Source: Nocardioides sp. BP30 (lineage in GTDB: Bacteria > Actinomycetota > Actinomycetes > Propionibacteriales > Nocardioidaceae). Taken from it: DNA of 64,000 nt. The notes beneath the pieces are model-generated. The model saw only the letters and a list, made by a program, of their open reading frames with translations, did no database searches and was not told the DNA's origin. The stretch is from assembly GCF_029873215.1 (NCBI RefSeq), contig NZ_CP123620.1, positions 1,860,001-1,924,000 on the forward strand. The letters are read 5' to 3'. Shown here piece after piece: positions 18,831 through 26,681 of this stretch. Numbering within the stretch: position 1 is the first letter of the stretch; each line of letters opens with the position of its first letter. The translations under genes were made by a program, and so were the position numbers.

Positions 18831-18843
18831 TGAGGTTACCTCA
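18831..18843. promoter_or_regulatory. Probable MarR operator between the ABC exporter and its regulator
   Basis: TGAGGT-T-ACCTCA is a palindrome of 6-bp arms with one central base, 17 bases upstream of the exporter start. TGAGG recurs at 18847-18851. The position would let the adjacent MarR protein repress the exporter and possibly itself. Confidence 0.5.
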
Positions 18844-18866
18844 CTATGAGGCGAACGCACCATCGG

Positions 18867-18872
18867 TAGGAT
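18867..18872 (+). promoter_or_regulatory. -10 element of a leaderless marR promoter
   Basis: TAGGAT ends 7 nt before the GTG at 18880. Confidence 0.5.
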
Positions 18873-18879
18873 TCATTCC

Positions 18880-19284
18880 GTGGAAGCGACGGGTGACCTG
18901 TTGATGGCGGCTGCTCGCACGCTGCGACGTCGCTACGGCGCCGCGATGGCGCGCTGGGAGATCACCCCCGGCCAGGCTCGGGCCCTGCGGGTGGTCTGCG
19001 AGGCAGGCGCGCTGCGACTCTCCGCGATCGCCGACGAACTGCGCATCGTGCCCCGCTCGGCGACCGAGGTCGTCGACGCGCTGCAGGAGCGCGGGCTGGT
19101 GATCCGCGAGGCCGACCCGGCCGATCGGCGCGCGACCTCGGTCGTCCCCACGGCCAGGGGTCGGCAGGTGTCGGCGCTCCTGGAGGAGGCACGAACGACG
19201 CAGGCAGAGGACCTGCTCGCCGTCCTGGCACCGGAGGACCGTGCCGCGCTGGACCGGATCCTGCGGCTCATCGTCGAGCAGTAG
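18880..19284 (+). CDS. MarR family transcriptional regulator
   Basis: This 134-residue winged-helix regulator has the MarR core: recognition helix region [20 protein letters not shown] and wing [19 protein letters not shown] (the DxRxxxxxLT-like motif, with the Leu position changed). N- and C-terminal helices would form the dimer interface. It starts at the GTG at 18880 and is divergent from the ABC exporter across 65 bp that contain a palindrome, so it probably represses that exporter until a ligand binds. Its stop codon TAG forms part of the coaE -10-like element downstream. Confidence 0.88.
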   Translation: MEATGDLLMAAARTLRRRYGAAMARWEITPGQARALRVVCEAGALRLSAIADELRIVPRSATEVVDALQERGLVIREADPADRRATSVVPTARGRQVSALLEEARTTQAEDLLAVLAPEDRAALDRILRLIVEQ

Positions 19285-19287
19285 TCT
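19282..19287 (+). promoter_or_regulatory. -10 element of a leaderless coaE promoter, built on the marR stop codon
   Basis: TAGTCT ends 8 nt before the coaE ATG at 19296, and its first three bases are the stop codon of the preceding marR gene. Confidence 0.45.
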
Positions 19288-19295
19288 CACCTTCC

Positions 19296-19883
19296 ATGCG
19301 AGTGGGACTCACCGGCGGTATCGCCTCGGGCAAGAGCACTGTCTCGGCGCTGTTGGCCGAGCTGGGGGCTGTGGTGATCGACGCCGACCAGCTGGCGCGG
19401 GACGTGGTCGCCCCGGGGACCCCTGGCCTGGCGAGGATCGTCGACGCGTTCGGTCCCGAGGTGCTGACCCCGGGAGGCGAGATGGATCGGCCCAAGGTCG
19501 GTGCCCTGGTCTTCGCCGACCCGGACAAGCTGCGCATGCTGGAGGCGATCGTCCACCCCCTCGTCCGCGAGCGCGGTGCCGAGCTCGAGGCCGCGGCCCC
19601 GGCCGGATCGGTCGTCGTGCACGACATCCCGTTGCTGGCCGAGACCGGTCAGGCGGAGCGGTTCGACGCTGTCGTCGTGGTCGACGTACCGCAGGAGACG
19701 CAGATCGAGCGTCTGCTGCGCGACCGCGCGATGACTCGCGAGGACGCGCTCGCCCGGATCGCCGCCCAGGCGACCCGGGACCAGCGGCGCGCCGTGGCGA
19801 CGTACGTCATCGAGAACACCGGGACGCGCGAAGACCTCCGCCAAGCAGTAGCGGAGGTCTTCGAGCGGCTGGTCCCGAGCTGA
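19296..19883 (+). CDS. coaE: Dephospho-CoA kinase
   Basis: This 195-residue P-loop kinase catalyses the last step of coenzyme A synthesis, phosphorylating the ribose 3'-OH of dephospho-CoA. The P-loop is GGIASGKST (residues 7-15), followed by the substrate region [12 protein letters not shown] with the conserved acidic-Ala-Asp, and the lid/base region [16 protein letters not shown]. Some actinobacterial CoaE proteins carry a C-terminal GrpB-like extension; this one does not. Its 3' end converges on the sigma factor gene with four bases between the stops. Confidence 0.95.
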   Translation: MRVGLTGGIASGKSTVSALLAELGAVVIDADQLARDVVAPGTPGLARIVDAFGPEVLTPGGEMDRPKVGALVFADPDKLRMLEAIVHPLVRERGAELEAAAPAGSVVVHDIPLLAETGQAERFDAVVVVDVPQETQIERLLRDRAMTREDALARIAAQATRDQRRAVATYVIENTGTREDLRQAVAEVFERLVPS

Positions 19884-19887
19884 GGCC

Positions 19888-20826
19888 TCAGGCCGCCAGA
19901 TCGGGGTCGGCGAAGCGCCGCAGCTTCTGCAGCGCCTCACGCTCCAGCTGGCGCACGCGCTCGGCCGAGATGCCGTGCTTCTGGCCGATGTCGGCGAGCT
20001 TGTGCTGGCGGCCGTCGACCAGGCCGTAGCGGGCCCGGATGATGTCGGCGGCCCGGTCGTCGAGCTGCCCGACCAGGCTGTTGAGCCGCTCCCGGGACTC
20101 GGTGTCCAGGACGGTCGAGTCCGGACCCGGCGAGGTCTCCTGGGCCATCAGGTCGCCCAGCGAGGTGTCGCCGTCCTCGTCGACGGGCGAATCGAGGCTG
20201 ACGTGCTCGCGTCCCCAGGCCATCAGGTCCAGCACGCGCTCGACCTCCATGCCCAGCTCCTTGGCGATCTCCTCCGGCTCCGGGTCGCGACCGAGCTGGC
20301 GCTCCAGGGTGCGGCGGGCGCCACCGACCTGGTTGAGCTCCTCCACCACGTGCACCGGCAGCCGTACGACGCGGGCCTGCTGGGCGATGCCTCGGGTGAT
20401 GGCCTGTCGCACCCACCACGTGGCGTAGGTGGAGAACTTGTAGCCCTTGGTGTAGTCGAACTTCTCGACGGCCCGGATCAGGCCGGTGTTGCCCTCCTGG
20501 ATCAGATCGAGCATCGGCATCTGGGCACGGCCGTACTTCCGGGCGATCGATACCACCAGCCGCAGGTTCGCGGTGATGAACTGGTCGACGGCCTTCTGGC
20601 CCTCCTCGGCCAGCCATTCGAGCTCCTCGCGGGTGGCGCCGCCCGGTGCCTTGCGGCCCGTGCGCCTCTCCGCCAGCAGGTGCTCGGCCATCAACCCGGC
20701 CTCGATCGCCTTGGAGAGCTCTACCTCCTTGGCCGCGTCCAGGAGGTCGTTGCGCGCGATCTCGTCCAGGTAGAGACCGACGCTGTCGCGTCCCTCGATC
20801 TCACGTGTCGCGGTCTTCGTCGCCAT
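19888..20826 (-). CDS. RNA polymerase sigma factor, group 2 (SigB/HrdD-like)
   Basis: This 312-residue sigma-70 factor has regions 1.2 (SVGLYLDEIARNDLL), 2 (LVVSIARKYGRAQMPMLDLI, with the -10 recognition helix TYATWWVRQAITRGIAQQ), 3 (EELNQVGGARRTLERQLGRD) and 4 (LADIGQKHGISAERVRQLER). It lacks the long N-terminal extension of the principal sigma factor found at 31.6 kb, so it is a group 2 paralogue, the position mycobacterial SigB holds. A GGAGGG site precedes the ATG at 20826. A role in stationary phase or stress is family inference. Confidence 0.92.
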   Translation of the reverse strand: MATKTATREIEGRDSVGLYLDEIARNDLLDAAKEVELSKAIEAGLMAEHLLAERRTGRKAPGGATREELEWLAEEGQKAVDQFITANLRLVVSIARKYGRAQMPMLDLIQEGNTGLIRAVEKFDYTKGYKFSTYATWWVRQAITRGIAQQARVVRLPVHVVEELNQVGGARRTLERQLGRDPEPEEIAKELGMEVERVLDLMAWGREHVSLDSPVDEDGDTSLGDLMAQETSPGPDSTVLDTESRERLNSLVGQLDDRAADIIRARYGLVDGRQHKLADIGQKHGISAERVRQLEREALQKLRRFADPDLAA

Positions 20827-20999
20827 GGGGCCCTCCTCACGCAGCGGGCACTAGCCCGATGTTGATGACAACGCAGCAAGTGCCCCGGAGATTCCCTCGG
20901 TATGCCCTCGGGCGGACCGGCTGCCGCGTCGTGCTCTTGCCAGGTTCGACGCGCGGGAGCCACGAGAAGTTGCCGCTGCCGGCAGATCTCAGGGAGTTC

Positions 21000-21812
21000 T
21001 CAGGGCAAGCCCTGGGACGGGTTCGCGGAGGCGACGGTGACGACACCCGGCACCACGACCTCGGCATAGACCCCGAAGCACGGCTCGCCGTCGGCGTTGC
21101 GCGGCCGGTACGCCGAGAGCGTGCGCAGCAGCCGGCCCTCGCGCCGGCCCGTGCGCGGATCGACGTCGATGACAGCGCAGCGCCCGATCCCGGCGCCGAC
21201 GCGGACCACCGCCGAACCGAGCCGGAGCTCCCGTCCCTCCCAACCGTCCTCGGCGCCCGGGCCCTCGGCGGAGTCGATGACGAAGGTCGCCCGGAACCGC
21301 GCCGGATCCATTCGCGTACCCGTCCGGGCGGCCAGCTCCGCCAGCGAGGCCCGGGTGACCACGGAGACGCCGGCGCCGTAGACGACGGCGCGTGGCGGCG
21401 CCGCGGCGAGCGTGACGGGCCGACCGAGGTGGTCGGAGAGCAGCGCAGCGTGCGGACCGTCGAGCAGGGCGAGCTCGGCCGGACGTCCCCAGTACTCGCA
21501 GATCAGCCGCTCGCCGGTCGGGTGGGGCGTGGCGACGGCGCTGCGCCCGTCGGGCAGAGCGATGCGCAGGACGCCGTCCCGATCGCTCGCGTCCACCGCC
21601 GTCAGCGCCGGGTGCTGCACCGTGCGCAGCACCCGGCGGGCGGGGGCGTCGACCAGGCAGAGCCGACGGTCGCCGACAGCACCGTGGGGATCGAGCACCA
21701 CCCGTTCGAGGCTGAGGTGGCGCGTGCCCTTGACCGCCGAGAAGCCGGCGCGCAGGACGGTCGGATCAGGCAAGGCCGAGACGGTCCAGGATCCAGCTGA
21801 GGCTGAAGGCAC
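21000..21812 (-). CDS. MOSC domain-containing protein
   Basis: This 270-residue protein has an N-terminal beta-barrel domain (about 15-115, KGTRHLSLERVVLDPHGAVG) and a C-terminal MOSC domain (about 125-265). The conserved Cys of MOSC proteins sits in GRCAVIDVDPRTGRREG. Related proteins handle sulphur for or bind molybdenum cofactor (mARC, YcbX). The start is uncertain: the ATG at 21812 overlaps the upstream peptidase gene by 47 bases, while a TTG at 21773 overlaps by only 8; neither has a good ribosome site. It is translationally linked to the oligopeptidase B gene and probably co-transcribed. Confidence 0.82.
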   Translation of the reverse strand: MPSASAGSWTVSALPDPTVLRAGFSAVKGTRHLSLERVVLDPHGAVGDRRLCLVDAPARRVLRTVQHPALTAVDASDRDGVLRIALPDGRSAVATPHPTGERLICEYWGRPAELALLDGPHAALLSDHLGRPVTLAAAPPRAVVYGAGVSVVTRASLAELAARTGTRMDPARFRATFVIDSAEGPGAEDGWEGRELRLGSAVVRVGAGIGRCAVIDVDPRTGRREGRLLRTLSAYRPRNADGEPCFGVYAEVVVPGVVTVASANPSQGLP

Positions 21813-23937
21813 GGTCGTGCCAGGCCTGGTACCGGCCGGAGACGCCGCCGTGCCCGGCGTTCATCTCCGTCTTGAGCAGGACGTCGGCCCCGGCGACGGC
21901 GCGCAGCCGGGCGACCCACTTCGCCGGCTCCACGTACAGGACCCGGGTGTCGTTGAGCGAGGTCTCCGCGAGGATCGGTGGGTAGGGCAGGTCGGCGACG
22001 TTGTCGTAGGGCGCGTAGGAGGCGATGTAGTCGTAGACCTCCGGATCGGCCTCGGGGTTGCCCCACTCGTCGTACTCGACCACCGTCAGCGGCAGCGACG
22101 CGTCCAGCATGGTGGTGAGGTTGTCCACGAAGGGCACCGCCGCCACGATGCCGCCCCACTGCTCCGGCGCGAGGTTGGCGATCGCGCCCATCAGCAGGCC
22201 GCCGGCGCTGCCGCCCTCGGCCACTGTCAGCTCCGGCGAGGTCCAGCCGGTCTCGACCAGGTGCCGGGCGCAGGCGATGAAGTCGGTGAACGTGTTGCGC
22301 TTGTGCAGCACCTTGCCGTTGTCGTACCAGCCGCGGCCCATCTCGCCGCCGCCCCGGACGTGCGCGATGGCGAAGGCCGCTCCCCGGTCGAGCTCGGAGA
22401 GCCGGAACAGCGAGAAGCCCGGGTCCATCGAGGCCTCGTAGGAGCCGTAGCCGTAGAGGTGCAGCGGCAGCGGCCGGCCCGCGGCCAGGGCCGCCGCGCG
22501 GACGTCGCGCCGTACGACCAGGGAGATCGGCACCCGTACGCCGTCCTCGGCGGTGGCCCACAGCCGGTGTTCCTCGTACTCCTCACGGTCGAAGTCCCGG
22601 CCGTCCAGCGGCAGCACCGGCTGCTGCTTGCGCAGGGTGAGGCTGCGGTCGCGGACGTCGTAGTCGTAGACCGAGCTCGGCGTGCGCAGGCTGGTGTAGC
22701 CCAGCCGGACCGTGGGCTGGTCGAAGGCCGGGTTGCCGCCGGACCCGATGGTGTAGATCTCGTCCTCGAAGCGCACCAGGTAGTCGTCGCCGATGCCGTC
22801 GTCGCCGAGCTCGATGATGCGCAGCTGGGTCAGGCCCTCGCTGCGCTGGTGCACCACGAGGTGGCCGGCGAAGGCGTCCACGTCCTCCAGCCGTACGGCG
22901 GGGTCGTGGGCGATCAGCGGCTTCCACTGTGACCGCGGCGTCGGCGCGATCGGGGCGGTCGCCAGCTCGAAGTCGGCGCCGGTGGCGTTGTGCAGCACGA
23001 GGAAGAGGTCCTCGCCGGGTCCGCCGTTCGCACGCAGGCGGGCATGCTCGAGGCTGTACTCGATGCCCTCTTCACGGGCGGCGAAGAGCTGCCAGCCGGC
23101 CTCCGGCCTGTCCTGGTCGAGGAAGCGGTACTCGGTGCTGGTCTTGGCGCCCGACTCGATGACCAGGAAGCGGTCGCTGCGGGTGCGGCCCACGCCGCAC
23201 CAGAAGCGCTCGTCGGTCTCGTGGTAGACGAGCTCGTCGTCGGCCTGGGTGCTGCCGAGCAGGTGTCGCCAGACCTTGTCCGGGCGCCAGGACTCGTCCA
23301 CCGTCGAGTAGTAGAAGCTCTCCCCGGCGCGGTCCCAGGTGACCCCGCCCATCACGCCCTCGAGGAGGTCGGGCAGCAGCTCGCCGGTGGTCAGGTCCTT
23401 GACCCGCACGGTGTAGCGCTCGTCGCCCACGGTGTCGGTGCTGTAGGCCAGCAGCGTCGTGCTCGGGCTCACCGCGGAGCCGCCCAAGGAGAAGAAGGCG
23501 TGGCCCTCGGCCAGCTCGTTGTGGTCCAGCAGCACCTCCTCGCCCGGCAGGGCGGGCTGGTCGGCGGCGACCTGGGCCGGGGTCGGGGGCGTCCAGTCCT
23601 GCCAGGAGTCGGACTCGGGGTCGGCGACCGGGACGCGGCAGGAGGCGCCGTACTCCTTGCCCTCGAAGGAGCGGCCGTAGTACCAGTAGCCACGGTTGCG
23701 GGTGGGCACGGACAGATCGGTCTCGAGCGTCCGCGCCTTCACCTCGTCGAAGAGCCGCTGGCGCAGGCCGGCGAGGTGGGCGGTGCGCTCGGTCGTCCAC
23801 TCGTTCTCCGCCTCGAGGTAGGCGATCACCTCGGGATCGTCCTTGGCGCGCAGCCACTCGTAGTCGTCGGTGCGCGTGCGACCGTGGTGGGTGGTGGTGT
23901 GCGGTGACTTCTTCGCGACGGGCGGCTGGCCGGACAT
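21766..23937 (-). CDS. Oligopeptidase B-like S9 family prolyl-oligopeptidase
   Basis: This 723-residue cytosolic serine peptidase has an N-terminal beta-propeller (about 75-430) that gates access and a C-terminal alpha/beta-hydrolase domain. The nucleophile Ser lies in EGGSAGGLLMGAI, the oligopeptidase B form of GxSxGG, and the catalytic His in the AGHGGVSGRY motif near the C-terminus. Family members cleave short peptides after basic residues. I start it at the ATG at 23937; the upstream extension to 24105 would run into pxpA. It is divergent from pxpA over 25 bp. Confidence 0.9.
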   Translation of the reverse strand: MSGQPPVAKKSPHTTTHHGRTRTDDYEWLRAKDDPEVIAYLEAENEWTTERTAHLAGLRQRLFDEVKARTLETDLSVPTRNRGYWYYGRSFEGKEYGASCRVPVADPESDSWQDWTPPTPAQVAADQPALPGEEVLLDHNELAEGHAFFSLGGSAVSPSTTLLAYSTDTVGDERYTVRVKDLTTGELLPDLLEGVMGGVTWDRAGESFYYSTVDESWRPDKVWRHLLGSTQADDELVYHETDERFWCGVGRTRSDRFLVIESGAKTSTEYRFLDQDRPEAGWQLFAAREEGIEYSLEHARLRANGGPGEDLFLVLHNATGADFELATAPIAPTPRSQWKPLIAHDPAVRLEDVDAFAGHLVVHQRSEGLTQLRIIELGDDGIGDDYLVRFEDEIYTIGSGGNPAFDQPTVRLGYTSLRTPSSVYDYDVRDRSLTLRKQQPVLPLDGRDFDREEYEEHRLWATAEDGVRVPISLVVRRDVRAAALAAGRPLPLHLYGYGSYEASMDPGFSLFRLSELDRGAAFAIAHVRGGGEMGRGWYDNGKVLHKRNTFTDFIACARHLVETGWTSPELTVAEGGSAGGLLMGAIANLAPEQWGGIVAAVPFVDNLTTMLDASLPLTVVEYDEWGNPEADPEVYDYIASYAPYDNVADLPYPPILAETSLNDTRVLYVEPAKWVARLRAVAGADVLLKTEMNAGHGGVSGRYQAWHDRAFSLSWILDRLGLA

Positions 23938-23944
23938 GATCGTG

Positions 23945-23950
23945 ACCCTA
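23945..23950 (-). promoter_or_regulatory. -10 element of a leaderless oligopeptidase promoter
   Basis: TAGGGT on the minus strand ends 7 nt before the ATG at 23937. It shares two bases with the opposing pxpA element. Confidence 0.5.
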
Positions 23951-23954
23951 TCCT
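23949..23954 (+). promoter_or_regulatory. -10 element of a leaderless pxpA promoter
   Basis: TATCCT ends 8 nt before the ATG at 23963 and overlaps the divergent -10 element of the peptidase gene by two bases. Confidence 0.45.
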
Positions 23955-23962
23955 CGGGTGCC

Positions 23963-24670
23963 ATGCGACCTGCCGGGCGACCTGTCATGCATGTGGATCT
24001 CAACGCCGACCTCGGTGAGGAGGTCACCGACGACGCCGGGCTGCTCGCGGTGGTCACCTCGGCCAACGTCGCCTGTGGCTTCCACGCCGGCGACGCGGGC
24101 ATCATGCGGTCGGTGTGCGCGCAGGCGGCCCGTCTCGGCGTCGCGGTCGGTGCGCAGGTCTCCTACGCGGACCGGGAGAACTTCGGTCGGGTCGCGCTGG
24201 AGGTGTCCTACGAGGTGTTGCGCGAGCAGGTCGAGGAGCAGGTCGCGACGCTCGGGGCGATCGCCTCGGCCGAGGGGACCGTGGTGCGCTACCTCAAGCC
24301 CCACGGCGCCCTCTATCACCGCACGATGGACGACGAGGACCAGGCCCGGGCCGTGCTGGACGCCTCGGGGGCGCTGCCCGTCCTCGGGATGCCGGGCATG
24401 CTCCTCTCGCTGGCCGAGGCCGCCGGCCGCGCGGTGTGGCGGGAGGGGTTCCCCGACCGGGGGTACGACGATGGCGGGCGGCTGGTGCCGCGCGACCGGC
24501 CGGGTGCGCTGGTCACCGACGGGGAGGCGATCGTGGGCAACGCGCTCGCGCTGGCGGCACGGGTCGACTCACTGTGCCTGCACGGCGACTCACCGGGTGC
24601 TGTCGAGCACGCTCGCCTGGTCCGCAGGGCGCTGGAGGCTGCCGGCTGGGAGTTGCGCCCGGTCGACTGA
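23963..24670 (+). CDS. pxpA: 5-oxoprolinase subunit A (LamB/YcsF family)
   Basis: This 235-residue protein is the catalytic-barrel subunit of the ATP-dependent prokaryotic 5-oxoprolinase, which opens 5-oxoproline to glutamate with PxpBC. Family motifs are HVDLNADLGE, TSANVACGFHAGDA and YLKPHGALYHR; the middle of the protein has EGFPDRGYDDGGRLVPR. I prefer the ATG at 23963 because a -10-like TATCCT lies 8 nt upstream, though the ATG at 23987 aligns better with the E. coli N-terminus. Its partner genes pxpB and pxpC lie 1.4 kb away behind eamA and marR. Its 3' end overlaps the convergent eamA gene by 81 bases. Confidence 0.9.
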   Translation: MRPAGRPVMHVDLNADLGEEVTDDAGLLAVVTSANVACGFHAGDAGIMRSVCAQAARLGVAVGAQVSYADRENFGRVALEVSYEVLREQVEEQVATLGAIASAEGTVVRYLKPHGALYHRTMDDEDQARAVLDASGALPVLGMPGMLLSLAEAAGRAVWREGFPDRGYDDGGRLVPRDRPGALVTDGEAIVGNALALAARVDSLCLHGDSPGAVEHARLVRRALEAAGWELRPVD

Positions 24671-25555
24671 GCCGGCGGATGTCCGACGGTCTCCGCGGAG
24701 TGCACGCAGCACCGTCGGCTGGCCCAGGACGATCCCGCCGAGCACCAGGACCATGCCGATCGCGCGGCCGGGGCCGAACGACTCGCCGGCCAGGGCCACG
24801 CCGATCACGGTGCCCGCGACCGGGTTGAGCAGCCCCACCAGGGAGACGGCCGCGGCGGGCAGGCGGCGCATCCCTTGGAACCAGACCGCGTAGGCCAGCA
24901 CGGTGCCGACCAGTCCGATCCATGCGAAGCCGGCCAGCGCTCGGGCGTCGAGGTGGGGAGGCGCCCCCTCGACGGTGAGGGCGACCGGGAGCAGGAGCAG
25001 GCCGCCGAAGACCAGCTGCCAGCCGGTGAACGGCAGCAGGTCGACCGGCGGGCGCCAGGTCTTGACCAGGATGAAGCCCAGGGAGGAGACCGCCACGGCC
25101 GCCAGCGAGGCGATCACGCCGAGCGCGTCGACGTGCGTCCCGCCGCGCAGGACGAGCAGCGCCACCCCGACGATGCCGAGGCCGGCCCCGGCCAGCGATG
25201 CTCTCGCCGGCCGCTCGCCGGCCAGGGCCCAGGCGAACGACATGATCACCAGGGGCGAGGTGGCGGTCAGGGTCGCCGCCAGGCCGCCCGGGAGTCGCTC
25301 GGCGGCCACGAAGACCAGCGTGAAGAAGGCCGAGAAGTTCAACGCGCCGAGCAGCGCCGTACGCCACCACCAGGAGCCACGCAGCCGGGCCGGCCGCAGC
25401 GCGAGCAGCAACAGGCCGAAGGGGAGAGCGCGCACCGTGGCGCCGAAGAGCGGCCGATCGGGTGGCAGGTAGGTGGCGGTCACGTAGTAGCCCGAGCCCC
25501 ACGCGACCGGCGCGGCGGCCGCGGCCACCAGCCATTTGCTTTCCATGGAAGACAT
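24590..25555 (-). CDS. EamA/DMT family transporter
   Basis: This 321-residue membrane protein has about ten hydrophobic segments in two EamA repeats (about 5-140 and 150-285), with the typical PVAWGSGYYVTATYL entry and the second-repeat NPVAGTVIGVALAGE. The last 35 residues are polar, and the region coding for them overlaps pxpA. Starts at 25555 (MSSMESKW) and 25546 (MESKW) are both possible and both lie at or next to a palindrome. It is divergent from a MarR regulator and inserted between pxpA and pxpBC; drug/metabolite or amino-acid export is the family role. A link to 5-oxoproline or glutamate export is speculation. Confidence 0.85.
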   Translation of the reverse strand: MSSMESKWLVAAAAAPVAWGSGYYVTATYLPPDRPLFGATVRALPFGLLLLALRPARLRGSWWWRTALLGALNFSAFFTLVFVAAERLPGGLAATLTATSPLVIMSFAWALAGERPARASLAGAGLGIVGVALLVLRGGTHVDALGVIASLAAVAVSSLGFILVKTWRPPVDLLPFTGWQLVFGGLLLLPVALTVEGAPPHLDARALAGFAWIGLVGTVLAYAVWFQGMRRLPAAAVSLVGLLNPVAGTVIGVALAGESFGPGRAIGMVLVLGGIVLGQPTVLRALRGDRRTSAGSVDRAQLPAGSLQRPADQASVLDSTR

Positions 25556-25571
25556 TATTGCTTCCCGGGAA
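25541..25571. promoter_or_regulatory. Twin palindromes between eamA and marR, probable MarR operators
   Basis: TTCCATGGAA (25541-25550) and TTCCCGGGAA (25562-25571) are perfect 10-bp palindromes of the form TTCC-NN-GGAA. Their centres are 21 bp apart, two helical turns, so two dimers would sit on one DNA face. The left copy contains the eamA start codon at 25546. Confidence 0.55.
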
Positions 25572-25573
25572 GA

Positions 25574-25579
25574 TATATT
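25574..25579 (+). promoter_or_regulatory. -10 element of a leaderless marR-pxpBC promoter
   Basis: TATATT, a strong TANNNT match, ends 8 nt before the ATG at 25588. The right-hand palindrome lies just upstream, in the spacer, suited to repression. Confidence 0.55.
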
Positions 25580-25587
25580 CCAGTGCC

Positions 25588-26076
25588 ATGACCGACCACG
25601 TCGACCGGGTGATGGCGCAGTGGCGCCGGGAGCGACCCGATCTCGACCCTGCGCCTCAGGGTGTCATCGCCCGACTGCACCGGATCGCGAACCGGCTCAC
25701 CGAGGAACTGGTCGCCGTCTACGCGAGCCATGGGCTGGCCGAGGGCGAGTTCGACATCCTGGCAACGCTGCGACGGCAGGGGGCGCCGTACGCGCTCACC
25801 GCCGGTGAGCTCGCCGCCCAGACGATGGTGACCTCGGGTGCGATCACCAAGCGGGTCGATCGTTGCCTCGCCCGCGGCTGGGTCTCGCGGTCCCCGAGCG
25901 ACATCGACGCGCGCGGCCGGGTGATCGCGCTGACGGAGGAGGGCCGGGCCCTGATCGATGCCGCCTTCGCCGACCACCTCGCCAACGAGCACCGCCTGCT
26001 GAGGCTCTTCGACGACGCCGACCGGGAGCTGCTGGCCGCCCTGTTGGCGCGGTGGAGCGAGGAGCTGGACCTGTGA
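25588..26076 (+). CDS. MarR family transcriptional regulator
   Basis: This 162-residue winged-helix regulator has the DNA-binding core LAAQTMVTSGAITKRVDRCLARGWV and the wing SPSDIDARGRVIALTEEG, close to the MarR DxRxxxxxLTxxG consensus. It leads an operon with pxpB and pxpC, overlapping pxpB by a GTGA, and is divergent from eamA. The twin palindromes in the shared promoter suggest it controls both itself with the 5-oxoprolinase genes and the transporter. The inducer might be 5-oxoproline or a related metabolite; that is inference. Confidence 0.9.
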   Translation: MTDHVDRVMAQWRRERPDLDPAPQGVIARLHRIANRLTEELVAVYASHGLAEGEFDILATLRRQGAPYALTAGELAAQTMVTSGAITKRVDRCLARGWVSRSPSDIDARGRVIALTEEGRALIDAAFADHLANEHRLLRLFDDADRELLAALLARWSEELDL

Positions 26077-26681
26077 GGGTGCCGCTGCGCCCATACGGGA
26101 AGAGGGCAGCGCTTGCCGACGTCGAGTCGGCGATGCAGGCAGCGGCGCTGGCCGACTGGGCGCGCGCCGCGGTCAGGGCCGGTCGGCTGGAGGTCGAGGA
26201 CATCGTGCCGGCCGCGCGGACCGTCCTGTTCGACGGCGTCGACCTGCGAGGCCTGGACGAGCTGCTCGCCGGGTGGGAGCCCCGGTCGGCGGCGATGACG
26301 GGCGCGCTGGTGGAGGTGCCGGTCCGGTTCGACGGTCCCGACCTGGCCGACGTGGCCGAGCGGTGGGGCGTCGCGGCGGACGAGGCGGTCGGCCGGCTGA
26401 CCTCGGTCGAGCTCACCTCGGCGTTCTGCGGCTTCGCGCCCGGCTTCGCTTACCTCGCGGGCCTGCCGGAGGAGCTGGCCGTGCCCCGGCTGACGTCGCC
26501 CCGCGAGCGGGTGGCGCCGGGGTCGGTCGGGCTGGCCGGCTCCTGGTGCGGGATCTACCCGAGCGCCTCGCCCGGGGGCTGGCGGATCGTCGGACACACC
26601 GACGCGGTGCTCTGGGACGTCGACCGAGAGCCGCCGGCACTGCTGGCACCGGGGACGCGGGTGGTGCTGCGGGCATGCTGA
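26073..26681 (+). CDS. pxpB: 5-oxoprolinase subunit B (KipI family)
   Basis: This 202-residue protein is the carboxyltransferase-domain subunit 1 partner of PxpC. Motifs include SAFCGFAPGFAYL, the family hallmark with FxPGFxYL, then LTSPRERVAPGSVGLAG and SWCGIYPSASPGGWRIVGHT. With PxpC it presumably activates 5-oxoproline by ATP-dependent phosphorylation for PxpA. The GTG at 26073 overlaps the marR stop; a GTG two codons later is possible. It overlaps pxpC by seven bases, so all three genes form one coupled operon. Confidence 0.92.
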   Translation: MRVPLRPYGKRAALADVESAMQAAALADWARAAVRAGRLEVEDIVPAARTVLFDGVDLRGLDELLAGWEPRSAAMTGALVEVPVRFDGPDLADVAERWGVAADEAVGRLTSVELTSAFCGFAPGFAYLAGLPEELAVPRLTSPRERVAPGSVGLAGSWCGIYPSASPGGWRIVGHTDAVLWDVDREPPALLAPGTRVVLRAC

